Below, in pieces: positions 37,754 through 48,179 of a stretch of DNA of 64,000 nucleotides (within the stretch, counting starts at the first letter, position 1; each line of letters opens with the position of its first letter). A model generated the notes under the pieces. The model saw only the letters and a program-made list of their open reading frames with translations. It was not told the DNA's origin and did not search any database. The position numbers were made by a program, and so were the translations under genes. This DNA is from Pseudomonadota bacterium. GTDB taxonomy: Bacteria; Pseudomonadota; Alphaproteobacteria; Rhizobiales; MH13. Location: assembly GCA_039024915.1 (NCBI GenBank), contig JBCCPK010000003.1:372001-436000 (forward strand), given 5' to 3'.

Positions 37754-38866
37754 GTGGCTGAGATCATCATCAATAATCTGCGTAAGAAATTCGGCGACTT
37801 CACCGCCGTCCAGTCTTCGTCTTTCACAATCGAGGACGGTGAGTTCTTCATGCTGCTGGGCCCATCGGGTTGCGGCAAGACAACGACCTTGCGGATGATT
37901 GCGGGACTTGAGCTGCCGACCTCTGGCGAGATCACCATTGATGGCGAAGAGGTCAGCCAGAGGCCTGCCTCGGAGCGGGACATCGCGATGGTGTTCCAAA
38001 TGTTTGCGCTCTACCCGCACATGAATGTGCGCAAAAACATCTCCTATCCGCTCGTCAGCCAGGGAATGCCAAAGGTGGAAGTCAAGGAGAAGGTAGCGGA
38101 GGTCGCGAAGATCCTCGGCATTGAGGACATCCTGAACCGGCCGGTCGGTGGTCTATCGGGGGGCGACCGGCAGCGCGTTGCGCTTGGGCGGGCGATCGTA
38201 CGCCATCCCAAGGCTTTCATGATGGACGAACCACTGGGCGCACTCGATGCCGAGTTTCGCGAGCATATGGCCGAAGAGCTACGGGCGCTGCACGACAGGA
38301 TGGGCGCGACCACGGTGTATGTGACCCACGATCAGCTCGAAGCCATGCAGATGGGCGACAAGATCGTGGTCATGAATCATGGCGTGATCGAGCAGTTCGG
38401 TACACCTCAGGATATCTATGACAAACCGGCAACGATGTTCGTTGCCGACTTCATTGGCTCTCCCTCCATGAACTTTCTCGAGCCGGTTACGACATCACTA
38501 GACGCAGGCGGCCACGCGATTGAGGTTCAGGACCACACGATCGAGGTCCCATCGCTGCATGAGAGCTTCAGCGGCGACATCGTGGTCGGCGTCAGACCGG
38601 AACACGTGAAGCTCGTTGATGATGGGGACCTGCGCGGCGAGGTTGAGGCGACGGAGTATTTGGGCACAACCCAGATCGTCACCCTCAAAACAGGCGGAGG
38701 GTCTTTGAAGGCTCGGGTCCCCTCAAGTCAGGTGGCAAAGGTTGGCGAGACCGTTGGTTTGACGCTCAACGCGCGCACGATCACGCTCTTTGATGAGGCG
38801 ACAGGACGCGCATTGCGCTCAGACCTCAACGCCAACACCGCGCATGGGGGAGCCGCCAATGGCTGA
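37754..38866 (+). CDS. ABC sugar transporter ATPase 1 (MalK-like)
   Basis: The protein of 370 residues has Walker A GPSGCGKTTTLRM, Q-loop region VFQMFALYPHM, signature GLSGGDRQRVALGRA (GGD rather than the usual GGQ), Walker B AFMMDEPLGALD and H-loop VYVTHDQLEAM. The C-terminal TOBE region carries VGVRPEHVKL. It starts with GTG and overlaps the second ATPase gene by 8 bp. The two ATPases probably form a heterodimer. Confidence 0.92.
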   Translation: MAEIIINNLRKKFGDFTAVQSSSFTIEDGEFFMLLGPSGCGKTTTLRMIAGLELPTSGEITIDGEEVSQRPASERDIAMVFQMFALYPHMNVRKNISYPLVSQGMPKVEVKEKVAEVAKILGIEDILNRPVGGLSGGDRQRVALGRAIVRHPKAFMMDEPLGALDAEFREHMAEELRALHDRMGATTVYVTHDQLEAMQMGDKIVVMNHGVIEQFGTPQDIYDKPATMFVADFIGSPSMNFLEPVTTSLDAGGHAIEVQDHTIEVPSLHESFSGDIVVGVRPEHVKLVDDGDLRGEVEATEYLGTTQIVTLKTGGGSLKARVPSSQVAKVGETVGLTLNARTITLFDEATGRALRSDLNANTAHGGAANG

Positions 38867-39854
38867 TGTTTCTCTATCGCAGATCACCAAACGCTTTGGC
38901 CAGGATGTCGCCGTCGAAGACGTGAGCATGACGATCTCAAACGGTGCATTCGTTGTATTGCTTGGGCCAACCGGCGCGGGAAAGACCACGACGCTGCGGC
39001 TTATTTCAGGGCTCGAGAAGCCTGATAGCGGCGACATCACGATCGAAGGGCAGTCAGTTGCCAATCTGACGCCCGCGCAACGCAATGTGGCGATGGTCTT
39101 CCAGCAATATTCGCTCTATCCGCACATGACAGTCAGGGATAATCTTGCGTTTCCGCTGCGCAGTCCGATCCTGAAAACGCCCGAGAATGAGATCGCGCGG
39201 CAGGTGCAGAAAGTTGCCGAGGTTCTGCACATCCCGCACAAGCTCGACAACAAGGCAACCGAACTGTCTGGCGGCGAGATGCAGCGGGTCTCCATTGGAC
39301 GCGCGCTGGTCCGCGATCCAAACATCTACCTCATGGATGAGCCGCTTTCCTCGCTCGATGCCAAGCTGCGCGCCGACCTGCGGATTGAGCTGAAGCGAAT
39401 CCACGCCGACCTCGGCGCAACGCTGCTTTATGTTACCCATGACCAGATCGAAGCCATGACGATGGCAACGCAGGTTGGTGTCCTCGACAGGGGGCGGCTC
39501 GTGCAATTCGGCAGCCCGCGCGAGATCTACGAGAATCCGGTGAGCCAGTATGTGGCCGGACGGCTTGGCCTGCCACGCATCAATCTGTTGCCGGCAAATC
39601 TGTTTCCCGGAGCACCCAATGAGGCCGCCACCATCGGTCTTCGACCCGAACACATTCGCGAAGGCGACGGTCAGGAAGCTCAGGTCGTACGCGTCGAGCA
39701 CCTGGGTGACCAGACCCGGCTGCATTTGAGCTTCAAGGGCCACGACATGATCACATTGGCCGATGTTCACACCGAGCTTGGGCCCGGAGACGCCGTCAAG
39801 ATCGCCCCCGATAAACCGCTGTATTTTGGCACGGACGGCGCACGCGTCGCCTGA
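38859..39854 (+). CDS. ABC sugar transporter ATPase 2 (MalK-like)
   Basis: A 331-residue ATPase with Walker A GPTGAGKTTTLRL, signature ELSGGEMQRVSIGRAL, Walker B IYLMDEPLSSLDAKL and H-loop LYVTHDQIEAM, and a short TOBE region (GLRPEHIREGD). All catalytic motifs are intact, as in ATPase 1. The ATG at 38859 lies inside the end of the preceding gene. An upstream in-frame start would overlap it further and is unlikely. Confidence 0.92.
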   Translation: MADVSLSQITKRFGQDVAVEDVSMTISNGAFVVLLGPTGAGKTTTLRLISGLEKPDSGDITIEGQSVANLTPAQRNVAMVFQQYSLYPHMTVRDNLAFPLRSPILKTPENEIARQVQKVAEVLHIPHKLDNKATELSGGEMQRVSIGRALVRDPNIYLMDEPLSSLDAKLRADLRIELKRIHADLGATLLYVTHDQIEAMTMATQVGVLDRGRLVQFGSPREIYENPVSQYVAGRLGLPRINLLPANLFPGAPNEAATIGLRPEHIREGDGQEAQVVRVEHLGDQTRLHLSFKGHDMITLADVHTELGPGDAVKIAPDKPLYFGTDGARVA

Positions 39855-39880
39855 CTGCCTTTTCGCTTAAGGACCTACCC

Positions 39881-41500
39881 ATGCGGCAATTCATCAACTC
39901 GAAAGAAACGCTGGTCACCGAAGCCATCGATGGTGGTCTTCGGACCGCTGGGGACAAGTTGGCCCGCCTTGATGGCTATCCGCACATCAAGGTCGTCGTG
40001 CGCACCGATTGGGACAAGTCGAAGGTGGCGCTCGTTTCGGGAGGCGGTTCCGGCCACGAGCCTAGCCATGCAGGCTTCGTTGGTCGGGGCATGCTCACGG
40101 CTGCAGTGTGCGGTGATGTGTTCGCATCCCCTTCGGTAGATGCGGTCCTCGCGGGCATTCTCGCGGTCACGGGAAAAGCGGGCTGCCTGCTGATCGTCAA
40201 GAACTATACGGGCGACCGGCTGAACTTCGGCCTCGCGGCGGAACGTGCGCGGGCCTTGGGTCACAAGGTTTCGATGGTCATTGTTGATGATGATGTGGCT
40301 CTACCAGATCTGCCGCAGGCGCGCGGCGTGGCCGGCACCTTGTTCGTGCACAAGATCGCTGGTGCGCTGGCGGAACAAGGCGCCGATCTGCATCAGGTCA
40401 CCCAAGCAGCAAACCGCGTCATCGAGGGCGTGATCTCAATCGGGATGTCGCTCGATACTTGCACCGTGCCAGGCTCGCCAAAAGAAGACCGGATCGCGCT
40501 GGGCAAAGCAGAGCTTGGGCTGGGGATCCATGGCGAAGCGGGGATCGAACAGGTCGACTACTCCGGCGCCCGCGATGCCATGGCGATGGTCGTTGAACGT
40601 CTGGCGCCGAAGATGGAAGACGGGCCGCACGTTGCGCTCCTAAACAATCTCGGTGGCGCCATGCCACTTGAAATGGCGGTACTGGCCGAAGAGCTGATCC
40701 GTTCGCGGATTGGCGAGCACATCACGATGAAGATCGGTCCTGCGCCATTGATGACCTCCCTCGACATGCAAGGTTTTTCCGTCTCGCTGCTTCCCCTCAC
40801 AGACGAGGACCGCGAAGCGCTCACGGCACCTGTCGCGCCATGGTCGTGGCCGGGCTGCCATCCCGTTGGCGATGTGCCGGTCAATCCGCTTCCCGATGGA
40901 CTTTCGCCTATCGCTCCAACGCCCTCGGCGAATCCCGAGATGGCGGCCTTCCTTGAGAAGTGCTGCGACGCGCTTGTTGCCGCCGAAGCGGACCTCAACG
41001 CGCTCGATGCCAAGTCAGGCGACGGTGACACTGGGTCAACGCTTGCGGGCGCAGCCCGTGCCCTGAAGGGAGCGCTTTCCCGCATGCCTCTGGCGGATAC
41101 CACACAGCTTTACCGGGCCCTTGGGCTGGAACTGAGCCAGACGATGGGCGGGTCATCGGGCGTTCTGCTCGCGATTTTCTTTGCTGCCGCCGGTGATGCG
41201 TCTGCCAATGGCTCAACGGCGACGGGCGCCTTGAAAGCGGGCCTCGACCGGATCATGGAGGTTGGTGGTGCCCAACCGGGCGATCGCACCATGATCGATG
41301 CCATGGGACCCGCTCTCAAAGCTTTGCCAGATGGCGTCGCGGCCGCCGCCGCCGCCGCTCGGGCTGGCGCCAATCAAACGGCACAGATCACCAAGGCTAA
41401 GGCAGGTCGCGCGAGCTATATCGCCGAAGACAAGCTTGCCGGACACAACGATCCGGGTGCCGAAGCGGTGGCGCGCTTGCTTGAAACGCTGGCGGCCTGA
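39881..41500 (+). CDS. ATP-dependent dihydroxyacetone kinase (DhaK-DhaL fusion)
   Basis: A single-chain kinase of 539 residues. The DhaK domain (about 1-330) has GGGSGHEPSHAGFVG and the substrate-binding His in LGLGIHGEAGIE. A linker is followed by a DhaL domain (about 350-539) with the ADP/Mg site DAKSGDGDTGSTLAGAAR and TMGGSSGVLLAIFF. This layout is that of ATP-dependent rather than PTS-dependent kinases. The natural substrate may be dihydroxyacetone or another small ketose such as erythrulose. It lies between the importer and xylB. Confidence 0.9.
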   Translation: MRQFINSKETLVTEAIDGGLRTAGDKLARLDGYPHIKVVVRTDWDKSKVALVSGGGSGHEPSHAGFVGRGMLTAAVCGDVFASPSVDAVLAGILAVTGKAGCLLIVKNYTGDRLNFGLAAERARALGHKVSMVIVDDDVALPDLPQARGVAGTLFVHKIAGALAEQGADLHQVTQAANRVIEGVISIGMSLDTCTVPGSPKEDRIALGKAELGLGIHGEAGIEQVDYSGARDAMAMVVERLAPKMEDGPHVALLNNLGGAMPLEMAVLAEELIRSRIGEHITMKIGPAPLMTSLDMQGFSVSLLPLTDEDREALTAPVAPWSWPGCHPVGDVPVNPLPDGLSPIAPTPSANPEMAAFLEKCCDALVAAEADLNALDAKSGDGDTGSTLAGAARALKGALSRMPLADTTQLYRALGLELSQTMGGSSGVLLAIFFAAAGDASANGSTATGALKAGLDRIMEVGGAQPGDRTMIDAMGPALKALPDGVAAAAAAARAGANQTAQITKAKAGRASYIAEDKLAGHNDPGAEAVARLLETLAA

Positions 41501-41505
41501 AATCC

Positions 41506-42945
41506 ATGTATCTTGGCCTCGATCTTGGCACCTCCGGTCTCAAGGGCCTGGTCATCGATGACGAGCAGGCACTGGTAGCGAGCGCGACAGCTCCGCTTGA
41601 GGTCTCACGACCGCAAAGCGGATGGTCCGAACAGGATCCCGATAGCTGGATCGCCGCGTGCGAGAGGGTCTTCGGCGCTCTCAAGGAGCAGATCGACCTT
41701 AGCTCGATCAAAGGCATTGGCCTGTCCGGGCAGATGCATGGCGCAACGGCCCTATCCGCCGATGGCAAGCCACTGTGGCCGAGCATGCTTTGGAACGACA
41801 CGCGCTCTGCGTCCGAGGCTTCGGCGATGGATGCCGACCCCGACTTCCGCAAGCTGTCCGGCAACATCGTCTTTCCGGGCTTTACGGCCCCAAAGATCGA
41901 ATGGCTTCGGGTCAACAAGCCTGACTTGTTCGACACAATCGACAAGGTCCTTCTGCCGAAGGATTATCTGCGTTTGTGGCTGACAGGCGAAGCCGTCTCA
42001 GACATGTCGGACGCGGCTGGAACCTCGTGGCTCGACACTGGAGGGCGCGATTGGTCGAATACGCTTCTGGCAAAGGCGCACCTCTCGCGGGAGCAAATGC
42101 CCCGACTTGTTGAAGGCTCGGAGATTTCTGGCAAGCTCCGCCCAGACTTCGCTGAAACGTTCGGTTTTTCCGAAGGAGTGGTGGTCGCGGGTGGTGGCGG
42201 GGATAATGCAGCGTCGGCAATTGGAGTTGGCGTCGTCAAGCCCGGAGATGCGTTTGTTTCGCTAGGGACCTCGGGCGTTCTGTTCGCAGCCAATGGCGCC
42301 TACCAACCCGATCCTGAAACGGCGGTTCACACCTTCTGTCACGCCGTGCCCAATACCTGGCACCAGATGGGGGTCATTCTCGCTGCCACCGACGCCTTGG
42401 CGTGGTTCGCTGGCCTTGTCGGCTCGGAGCCCCCTGCCCTGACCAGCTCCCTGGGCGAGCTCCAAGCGCCGGGCCGAACTGTCTTCCTGCCTTACCTGGG
42501 TGGCGAGCGGACGCCGATCAACGATGCGGCCATCCGAGCCAGCTTCCTCGGATTGGAACACGCCACAGACCGAGATGCGGCAACACGAGCGGTGCTCGAA
42601 GGCGTATGCTTTGCGCTGCGCGATTGTCAGGTCGCGCTCGAGGCGACCGGTACACACTATGAAACGCTTTTGGGCGTAGGAGGCGGAACCCAATCGGACT
42701 ATTGGCTTTCCGCTTTGGCAACCTGTCTCGGCAAGCCAATCGACCTGCCACAAGGCAGCGAACTGGGCGGCGCGTTCGGTGCCGCGCGGCTTGGCCTGAT
42801 GGCTGCGACGGGTGCGGGTGCGGAGATCGCGGCCAAGCCGCCCATTGCCAAAACCATTGAACCTGTCGCCGCGCTCACATCGACGTTCGATGAAGGCTAC
42901 GACCGGTATGTTCGCGCGCGTGGCGCGCTTGGAGACTTGCAATGA
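41506..42945 (+). CDS. xylB: Xylulokinase
   Basis: A FGGY kinase of 479 residues with the phosphate motif [18 protein letters not shown], the sugar-binding [10 protein letters not shown] and MLWNDTRS, and the C-terminal ATP-binding [16 protein letters not shown]. It phosphorylates D-xylulose made by the downstream xylose isomerase, whose start overlaps its stop (ATGA). The gene follows the dihydroxyacetone kinase by 5 bp. Confidence 0.93.
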   Translation: MYLGLDLGTSGLKGLVIDDEQALVASATAPLEVSRPQSGWSEQDPDSWIAACERVFGALKEQIDLSSIKGIGLSGQMHGATALSADGKPLWPSMLWNDTRSASEASAMDADPDFRKLSGNIVFPGFTAPKIEWLRVNKPDLFDTIDKVLLPKDYLRLWLTGEAVSDMSDAAGTSWLDTGGRDWSNTLLAKAHLSREQMPRLVEGSEISGKLRPDFAETFGFSEGVVVAGGGGDNAASAIGVGVVKPGDAFVSLGTSGVLFAANGAYQPDPETAVHTFCHAVPNTWHQMGVILAATDALAWFAGLVGSEPPALTSSLGELQAPGRTVFLPYLGGERTPINDAAIRASFLGLEHATDRDAATRAVLEGVCFALRDCQVALEATGTHYETLLGVGGGTQSDYWLSALATCLGKPIDLPQGSELGGAFGAARLGLMAATGAGAEIAAKPPIAKTIEPVAALTSTFDEGYDRYVRARGALGDLQ

Positions 42946-44246
42946 CCGATTTCTTCGCTGGGCTTGAGCCCGTTCGCTTCGATCCCAACGCCCCCGCGGA
43001 CGCCCTCGCCTATCGGCATTACAATCCCGAAGAAGTCGTCATGGGCAAAAAGCTCAAGGATCATCTGCGTTTCGCTGTCGCTTACTGGCATTCGTTCGCG
43101 TGGCCCGGAGGGGATCCGTTCGGCGGGCAAACATTTGATCGTCCGTGGTTTGGCGACACAATGGAGCTTGCGAAATTGAAGGCCGACGTTGCTTTCGACA
43201 TGTTCGCCCTTCTCGATGTGCCGTTCTTCTGCTTCCACGACGCCGACGTCCGCCCCGAAGGTGACAGTTTCGCGGAGAACCAGCGCAACCTTGAGGCGAT
43301 CGTCGATTACTTCGCGCAGAAGATGGAAACCTCGAACACCAAACTCTTGTGGGGCACCGCGAACCTGTTCTCGCATCGACGTTTCATGGCCGGAGCAGCC
43401 ACCAACCCCGATCCGGACGTGTTCGCCTGGTCGGCGGCGACCATCAAGACCTGCATGGACGCAACGCATAAGCTCGGTGGCGCAAACTACGTTTTGTGGG
43501 GCGGGCGCGAAGGCTATGAAAGCCTGCTGAACACCGACCTTGGCCGCGAAGCCGAGCAGGCAGCGCGGATGCTGCACAAAGTGGTCGATTACAAGCACAA
43601 GATCGGATTCGAGGGAACGATCCTGATTGAGCCCAAACCTCAGGAGCCGACCAAACACCAGTACGATTATGACGTTGCGACGGTGTACGGCTTCCTCAAA
43701 CGCTTCGGTCTCGAAAACGAGGTGAAACTCAATATCGAGCAAGGCCATGCTATTCTGGCTGGGCACAGCTTCGAGCATGAACTCGCCATGGCCGCGAGTT
43801 TAGGGGTTCTGGGGTCCATCGACATGAACCGCAACGACTACCAATCGGGCTGGGACACTGACCAGTTTCCAAATTCGGTGCCCGAAGTTGCGCTGGCCTA
43901 TTACGAGGTTTTGAAGGCCGGGGGGTTCACAACAGGCGGCACCAATTTCGACGCGAAACTGCGGCGGCAATCGCTGGATCCAGTCGATCTGATTGCTGCA
44001 CATGCGGGCGCGATGGATGTCTGCGCACGCGGTCTCAAGGCGGCGGCAGCAATGCTGGAAGACGGAAAGTTGGAGGCTCTGCGGGCCGAGCGCTATGCCG
44101 GTTGGGACGGTTCAGGCGGCAAGGCGATGCTGAACGAAGAAAGCCTGGACGCCATCCATGAACGGGTGCTGCGCGATGGGATCAACCCTCAACCTCGCTC
44201 AGGTCGCCAGGAAATCCTCGAAAACCTCGTCAACAGCTACCTCTAG
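42942..44246 (+). CDS. xylA: Xylose isomerase
   Basis: The protein of 434 residues is a class II xylose isomerase with [16 protein letters not shown], the catalytic His region [16 protein letters not shown], the metal-ligand segment [18 protein letters not shown] and [18 protein letters not shown]. It interconverts D-xylose and D-xylulose with Mg or Mn. Together with xylB it feeds the pentose phosphate pathway, so at least part of the imported substrate probably yields xylose. Confidence 0.96.
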   Translation: MTDFFAGLEPVRFDPNAPADALAYRHYNPEEVVMGKKLKDHLRFAVAYWHSFAWPGGDPFGGQTFDRPWFGDTMELAKLKADVAFDMFALLDVPFFCFHDADVRPEGDSFAENQRNLEAIVDYFAQKMETSNTKLLWGTANLFSHRRFMAGAATNPDPDVFAWSAATIKTCMDATHKLGGANYVLWGGREGYESLLNTDLGREAEQAARMLHKVVDYKHKIGFEGTILIEPKPQEPTKHQYDYDVATVYGFLKRFGLENEVKLNIEQGHAILAGHSFEHELAMAASLGVLGSIDMNRNDYQSGWDTDQFPNSVPEVALAYYEVLKAGGFTTGGTNFDAKLRRQSLDPVDLIAAHAGAMDVCARGLKAAAAMLEDGKLEALRAERYAGWDGSGGKAMLNEESLDAIHERVLRDGINPQPRSGRQEILENLVNSYL

Positions 44247-44258
44247 GGCGAACGCGCG

Positions 44259-45116
44259 ATGGCAGAGCCGCTTCTGTTCGATACGCACCAGCACCTGATC
44301 TACCGCGAAGCAGCGCGCTACAGCTGGACCGTTCGGGCACCCATCCTTGATGGGCGCGACTTCACGCTCGATGACTACGCCGCCTTGACGAAAGGGCTCG
44401 GCGTCGGCGGGGCGTTGTTCATGGAAGTCGACCCCGATGAAGAGCGTTACCAGGACGAAACGCGCTTTGTTGCCAAAGCGATCGACGGATCTCCAACCCG
44501 CGGTATCATAGCCTGTTGTCGGCCTGAGCACGCTTCTGGCTTTGACGCTTGGCTTGAAGAAAGCGCTGAACTTGGTGTGGTCGGTTACCGCCGCATCCTG
44601 CACATGGTGGATGATGGCGTTTCCCAAACCGAGACTTTCCGGCGTAACGTGCGCGCCATCGGGCAAGCCGGGAGGACGTTCGACGTTGTTATGCACGCCC
44701 GGCAACTGCATCTGGCGCTTGAACTCATGACCGTCTGCCCGGACACCCAGTTCGTTCTGGACCATTGCGGCAACCCGGACATTGCCAACAACGCCATGGA
44801 CCCATGGGCGGACGCCATGACCCAGCTCGCGAAGCTGCCTAACGTGGTCGTGAAGTTTTCCGGGCTGACCGTCAATTGCGGGCCCGGCCAGGACCCGGCG
44901 ACCGCTGTGGTGCCTTATCTGCACCGCATGATCGACATCTTTGGCCCTGACCGCATCCTGTGGGGCGGCGATTGGCCCGTTGTCGATCTGGCAGTCGGCC
45001 TGCCCCGCTGGATCGCGATAACCCGTCAGGTTCTTGCCACGCTCTCAGCTGACGAAGCTGCCGCGATTGCCCATAAAACAGCGGAACGGATCTACAAGGT
45101 TTCGATGGCGGCATAG
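44259..45116 (+). CDS. Amidohydrolase-2 family lactonase-like protein
   Basis: A 285-residue metal-dependent hydrolase with the N-terminal metal motif FDTHQHLIY, VVMHARQLHL, LDHCGNPDI and the C-terminal WGGDWPVVDL. The family includes L-fuconolactonase and other sugar lactonases. A lactonase would fit a dehydrogenase that makes an aldonolactone, but the dehydrogenase gene is more than 10 kb upstream. It ends the operon that starts with the binding protein. Confidence 0.85.
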   Translation: MAEPLLFDTHQHLIYREAARYSWTVRAPILDGRDFTLDDYAALTKGLGVGGALFMEVDPDEERYQDETRFVAKAIDGSPTRGIIACCRPEHASGFDAWLEESAELGVVGYRRILHMVDDGVSQTETFRRNVRAIGQAGRTFDVVMHARQLHLALELMTVCPDTQFVLDHCGNPDIANNAMDPWADAMTQLAKLPNVVVKFSGLTVNCGPGQDPATAVVPYLHRMIDIFGPDRILWGGDWPVVDLAVGLPRWIAITRQVLATLSADEAAAIAHKTAERIYKVSMAA

Positions 45117-45200
45117 GCGGTTACTCGCAGCCGTTGCGCGGTCGTAGCGCGTACCCTAAACAGTGCCCGTCTTTCCATATGAGCTTCAAAGGGTAGCGCG

Positions 45201-46373
45201 ATGTCGGAGAAGATAGCCGTCGCGGGGCTCGGCTATGTCGGCTTATCAAACGCCGTTCTGCTTTCTCAACAGTTCGAGACCGTTGCCTACGACATCGACC
45301 AAGATCGCGTTCAGCTGCTCAACGACAAGCGGTCGCCGATCGACGAACCGTTGATCGAAGAGTATCTGCACTCCAGGCAGCTCAGCTTGACCGCGACGAC
45401 CGACGCGCAGGCCGCGTTCAGCGATGCCGAGTATGTGATCATTGCCACCCCGACAAACTACGACGCGCAGACAAACGCTTTCGACACCCGATCAGTGGAG
45501 ACGGTCATTGACCAAGTACTCGACGCCAGCAAACACGCCGTCTGTGTCATTCGCTCGACCATACCCGTAGGGCTGGTCCGGCGACTGCGTGACCAGTTTA
45601 AGACCGATCGGATCATTCATTCGCCAGAGTTTCTGCGGGAAGGCAAAGCGCTGCATGACAATCTGTACCCTTCACGGATTGTCGTCGGCGACCGCTCCGT
45701 GCGCGGTGAACGATTTGCCGCGATGCTCGCCCAATGCGCCAGACGTGAAGACGTTCCCATCGTCTTGACCGGTCCCGATGAAGCGGAAGCGGTCAAGCTG
45801 TTCGCCAACACGTTCCTCGCCATGCGCGTCGCCTTCTTCAACGAACTGGACACGTTTGCGCAAACGGCCGGTATGGATACGCGCGACGTCATCAAGGGCG
45901 TTGGCCTCGATCCCCGGATTGGCTCGCACTACAACAACCCATCCTTCGGCTACGGCGGCTACTGCTTGCCCAAGGACACCAGGCAGCTTCTAGCCAACTA
46001 CCAGTCCGTTCCACAAAACCTCATCCGGGCGATCGTCGACGCCAACACAACAAGGAAGGACTTCATCGCCGAGCAGGTGCTGGCGCGGAACCCCGAATGC
46101 GTCGGCGTGTTTCGGCTGACCATGAAGGAGGGGTCCGATAACTATCGAGACAGCTCCGTGCAAGGCGTGATGAAGCGGATCAAAGCCAAGGGTATTCCGA
46201 TCATCGTCTACGAGCCGTCGCTCGATGCGGTGGAGTTTTTTGGGTCAGCGGTTGTGCGCGATCTCGATGCGTTCAAGAGCGCGTGCGACGTCATCATCGC
46301 CAACAGGCGATCACCGGACCTTGAAGACGTCAAGCATAAGGTTTTCACCCGTGATCTGTTCGGGGTCGACTGA
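45201..46373 (+). CDS. UDP-glucose 6-dehydrogenase
   Basis: A short-form Ugd of 390 residues with the Rossmann motif [15 protein letters not shown], the STIPVG segment, [21 protein letters not shown] and the catalytic Cys in [11 protein letters not shown]. It oxidises UDP-glucose to UDP-glucuronate for polysaccharide or lipid sugars. The ATG follows AAAGGG. It is probably outside the sugar operon, with an 84-bp gap. Confidence 0.93.
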   Translation: MSEKIAVAGLGYVGLSNAVLLSQQFETVAYDIDQDRVQLLNDKRSPIDEPLIEEYLHSRQLSLTATTDAQAAFSDAEYVIIATPTNYDAQTNAFDTRSVETVIDQVLDASKHAVCVIRSTIPVGLVRRLRDQFKTDRIIHSPEFLREGKALHDNLYPSRIVVGDRSVRGERFAAMLAQCARREDVPIVLTGPDEAEAVKLFANTFLAMRVAFFNELDTFAQTAGMDTRDVIKGVGLDPRIGSHYNNPSFGYGGYCLPKDTRQLLANYQSVPQNLIRAIVDANTTRKDFIAEQVLARNPECVGVFRLTMKEGSDNYRDSSVQGVMKRIKAKGIPIIVYEPSLDAVEFFGSAVVRDLDAFKSACDVIIANRRSPDLEDVKHKVFTRDLFGVD

Positions 46374-46455
46374 CGGCTATTGCGTCGCAGGTGTGAACCT
46401 TGCGCTTTGCGCATCGTAAGACAGTCATCTTTCACATAAGAGCGGAGTAGATGGC

Positions 46456-47091
46456 ATGCGCTGGCTGGTCATGGGCGGAACATCAGGTATCGGCCGCCAA
46501 TTGGTCGAACAACTTGATAGGAAGTCGATCGCCGTACGAGCTTTTGGCCGGAGTGCAGGCGAAACCCAGTTCGATGGCAGCCATATCCAGGGTTTCAAGG
46601 GCGACGCCCGCGACGCGTCGGACGTGAACGCAGCGCTCGAGGACGCAGATATCGTGGTGCAGGCGCTGGGGATCCGAGAACGGCCCGCGATGCTGTGGGA
46701 GCGCGAAACACTTTTCTCTGACGCGACGAGCGTCCTGATCCCAGCCATGCAGGCTGCGAGCGTGAAGCGCCTGATCACGATTACCGGCTATGGGTCCGGT
46801 GAGAGCAAGCAGACGATGAGCAAGCTAGTCGCACTCGGCCACAATGCTGTTTTGGGGCGTGTTTACGCGGACAAGAGCCGCCAGGAAGACATGATCAAGG
46901 TTAGCGACCTCGATTGGACGCTCGTTCGCCCCACAATCCTCAATGCGGGTGCGTTATCAAAGAGATACAAGGTTCTGACCGAACCATCCTCGTGGCGGCT
47001 CGGCACGATATCGCGCGCAGACGTCGCGCATTTCGTTATGGAAGCTGGCGAGAACGGGAGCTTTATCCGGCAGTCGGTCGTCCTGGCCTGA
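46456..47091 (+). CDS. NAD(P)H-binding atypical SDR protein
   Basis: A 211-residue Rossmann protein with the cofactor motif VMGGTSGIGRQLVEQL, acidic turn regions and a TGYGSGES segment, but no YxxxK catalytic motif. It resembles NmrA-like or biliverdin IX beta reductase-like proteins. The substrate is unknown. Its stop is adjacent to the moaA stop (convergent). Confidence 0.8.
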   Translation: MRWLVMGGTSGIGRQLVEQLDRKSIAVRAFGRSAGETQFDGSHIQGFKGDARDASDVNAALEDADIVVQALGIRERPAMLWERETLFSDATSVLIPAMQAASVKRLITITGYGSGESKQTMSKLVALGHNAVLGRVYADKSRQEDMIKVSDLDWTLVRPTILNAGALSKRYKVLTEPSSWRLGTISRADVAHFVMEAGENGSFIRQSVVLA

Positions 47092-48111
47092 TCAGCCGCC
47101 GGTCATGCTCATATGCCTGCCGACGGCAGGTTGGGCGCGCGTCCGGTCGATGACGAAATCATGGCCCTTAGGCTTCCGGCTGATCGCTTCGTCGATCGCT
47201 TGGAAGAGCAGATCGTTACCCTCGGAGGCTCGCAATGGCGTCCGTAGGTCAGCCGCATCTTCCTGACCCAGACACATGTAAAGCGTGCCGGTGCACGTCA
47301 CCCGCACCCTGTTACAACTCTCGCAGAAATTGTGGGTGAGCGGCGTTATGAAGCCTAATTTGCCGCCGGTTTCCTCAACACGGACGTAGCGCGCCGGGCC
47401 GCCCGTCCGCTCTGGCAGATCGGTGAGCGTGTAAATCTGTTCGAGCTGGCGTCTGACCTTTGTCAGCGGCAGATACTGATCAGTTCGATCTTCTTCGATT
47501 TCACCAAGCGGCATTGTTTCGATCAGCGTGAAGTCGACCCCACGCTCGTGTGCCCACTGGATCATCGTGGGAATTTCATGCTCGTTGAAGCCCTTGAGGG
47601 CCACCGCGTTAATCTTGACCTTGAGGCCCGCTGCCTGAGCCGCGTCGATACCGTCAAGAACCTTGCTCAGCTCGCCCCAGCGGGTGACCGCGCGGAAGGC
47701 GTCTGGGCGAAGCGTGTCGAGCGATACGTTGACGCGTCGGACCCCGTGTCTGAAAAGTGGCTCGGCAAAACGCTTGAGCTGCGAGCCGTTGGTCGTGACC
47801 GTCAGCTCATCAAGCGCGCCACTTTCAAGGTGACGCGACAGGCTTTCGACAAGCGTCATGACATTCTTGCGGACCAGGGGCTCACCGCCGGTGAGCCGGA
47901 GCTTGCGCACACCTCTGTCAACGAACGCTGAGCACAGACGGTCAAGCTCCTCGAGAGTCAACAGGTCGCGTTTCGGCAGAAATGTCATGTCTTCTGCCAT
48001 GCAGTACACGCAGCGAAAATCGCAGCGGTCCGTCACCGAGACCCGGAGATAGTTCACCGCACGCCCAAATGGGTCAATAAGCGGCGGCTGTGGGCTCAAG
48101 AGATTATCCAT
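47092..48111 (-). CDS. moaA: GTP 3',8-cyclase MoaA
   Basis: A 339-residue radical SAM enzyme with the CxxxCxxC cluster motif CDFRCVYC. A second cluster lies near the C-terminus ([20 protein letters not shown]), and the chain ends in the GG dipeptide expected for MoaA. It converts GTP to the cyclic intermediate of molybdenum cofactor synthesis. The aldose epimerase gene is upstream on the same strand. Confidence 0.96.
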   Translation of the reverse strand: MDNLLSPQPPLIDPFGRAVNYLRVSVTDRCDFRCVYCMAEDMTFLPKRDLLTLEELDRLCSAFVDRGVRKLRLTGGEPLVRKNVMTLVESLSRHLESGALDELTVTTNGSQLKRFAEPLFRHGVRRVNVSLDTLRPDAFRAVTRWGELSKVLDGIDAAQAAGLKVKINAVALKGFNEHEIPTMIQWAHERGVDFTLIETMPLGEIEEDRTDQYLPLTKVRRQLEQIYTLTDLPERTGGPARYVRVEETGGKLGFITPLTHNFCESCNRVRVTCTGTLYMCLGQEDAADLRTPLRASEGNDLLFQAIDEAISRKPKGHDFVIDRTRAQPAVGRHMSMTGG

Positions 48112-48179
48112 CCACTCTTTGTGCAGGCTGACGAAGCGCCTGTAAAGCGTACTTAGGAGAGCCCATCACTTCCCATCAG

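Noticed and set aside
45117-45200. tRNA or small RNA in the gap before ugd
   Set aside because: No cloverleaf or convincing hairpin plus U-tract could be drawn.
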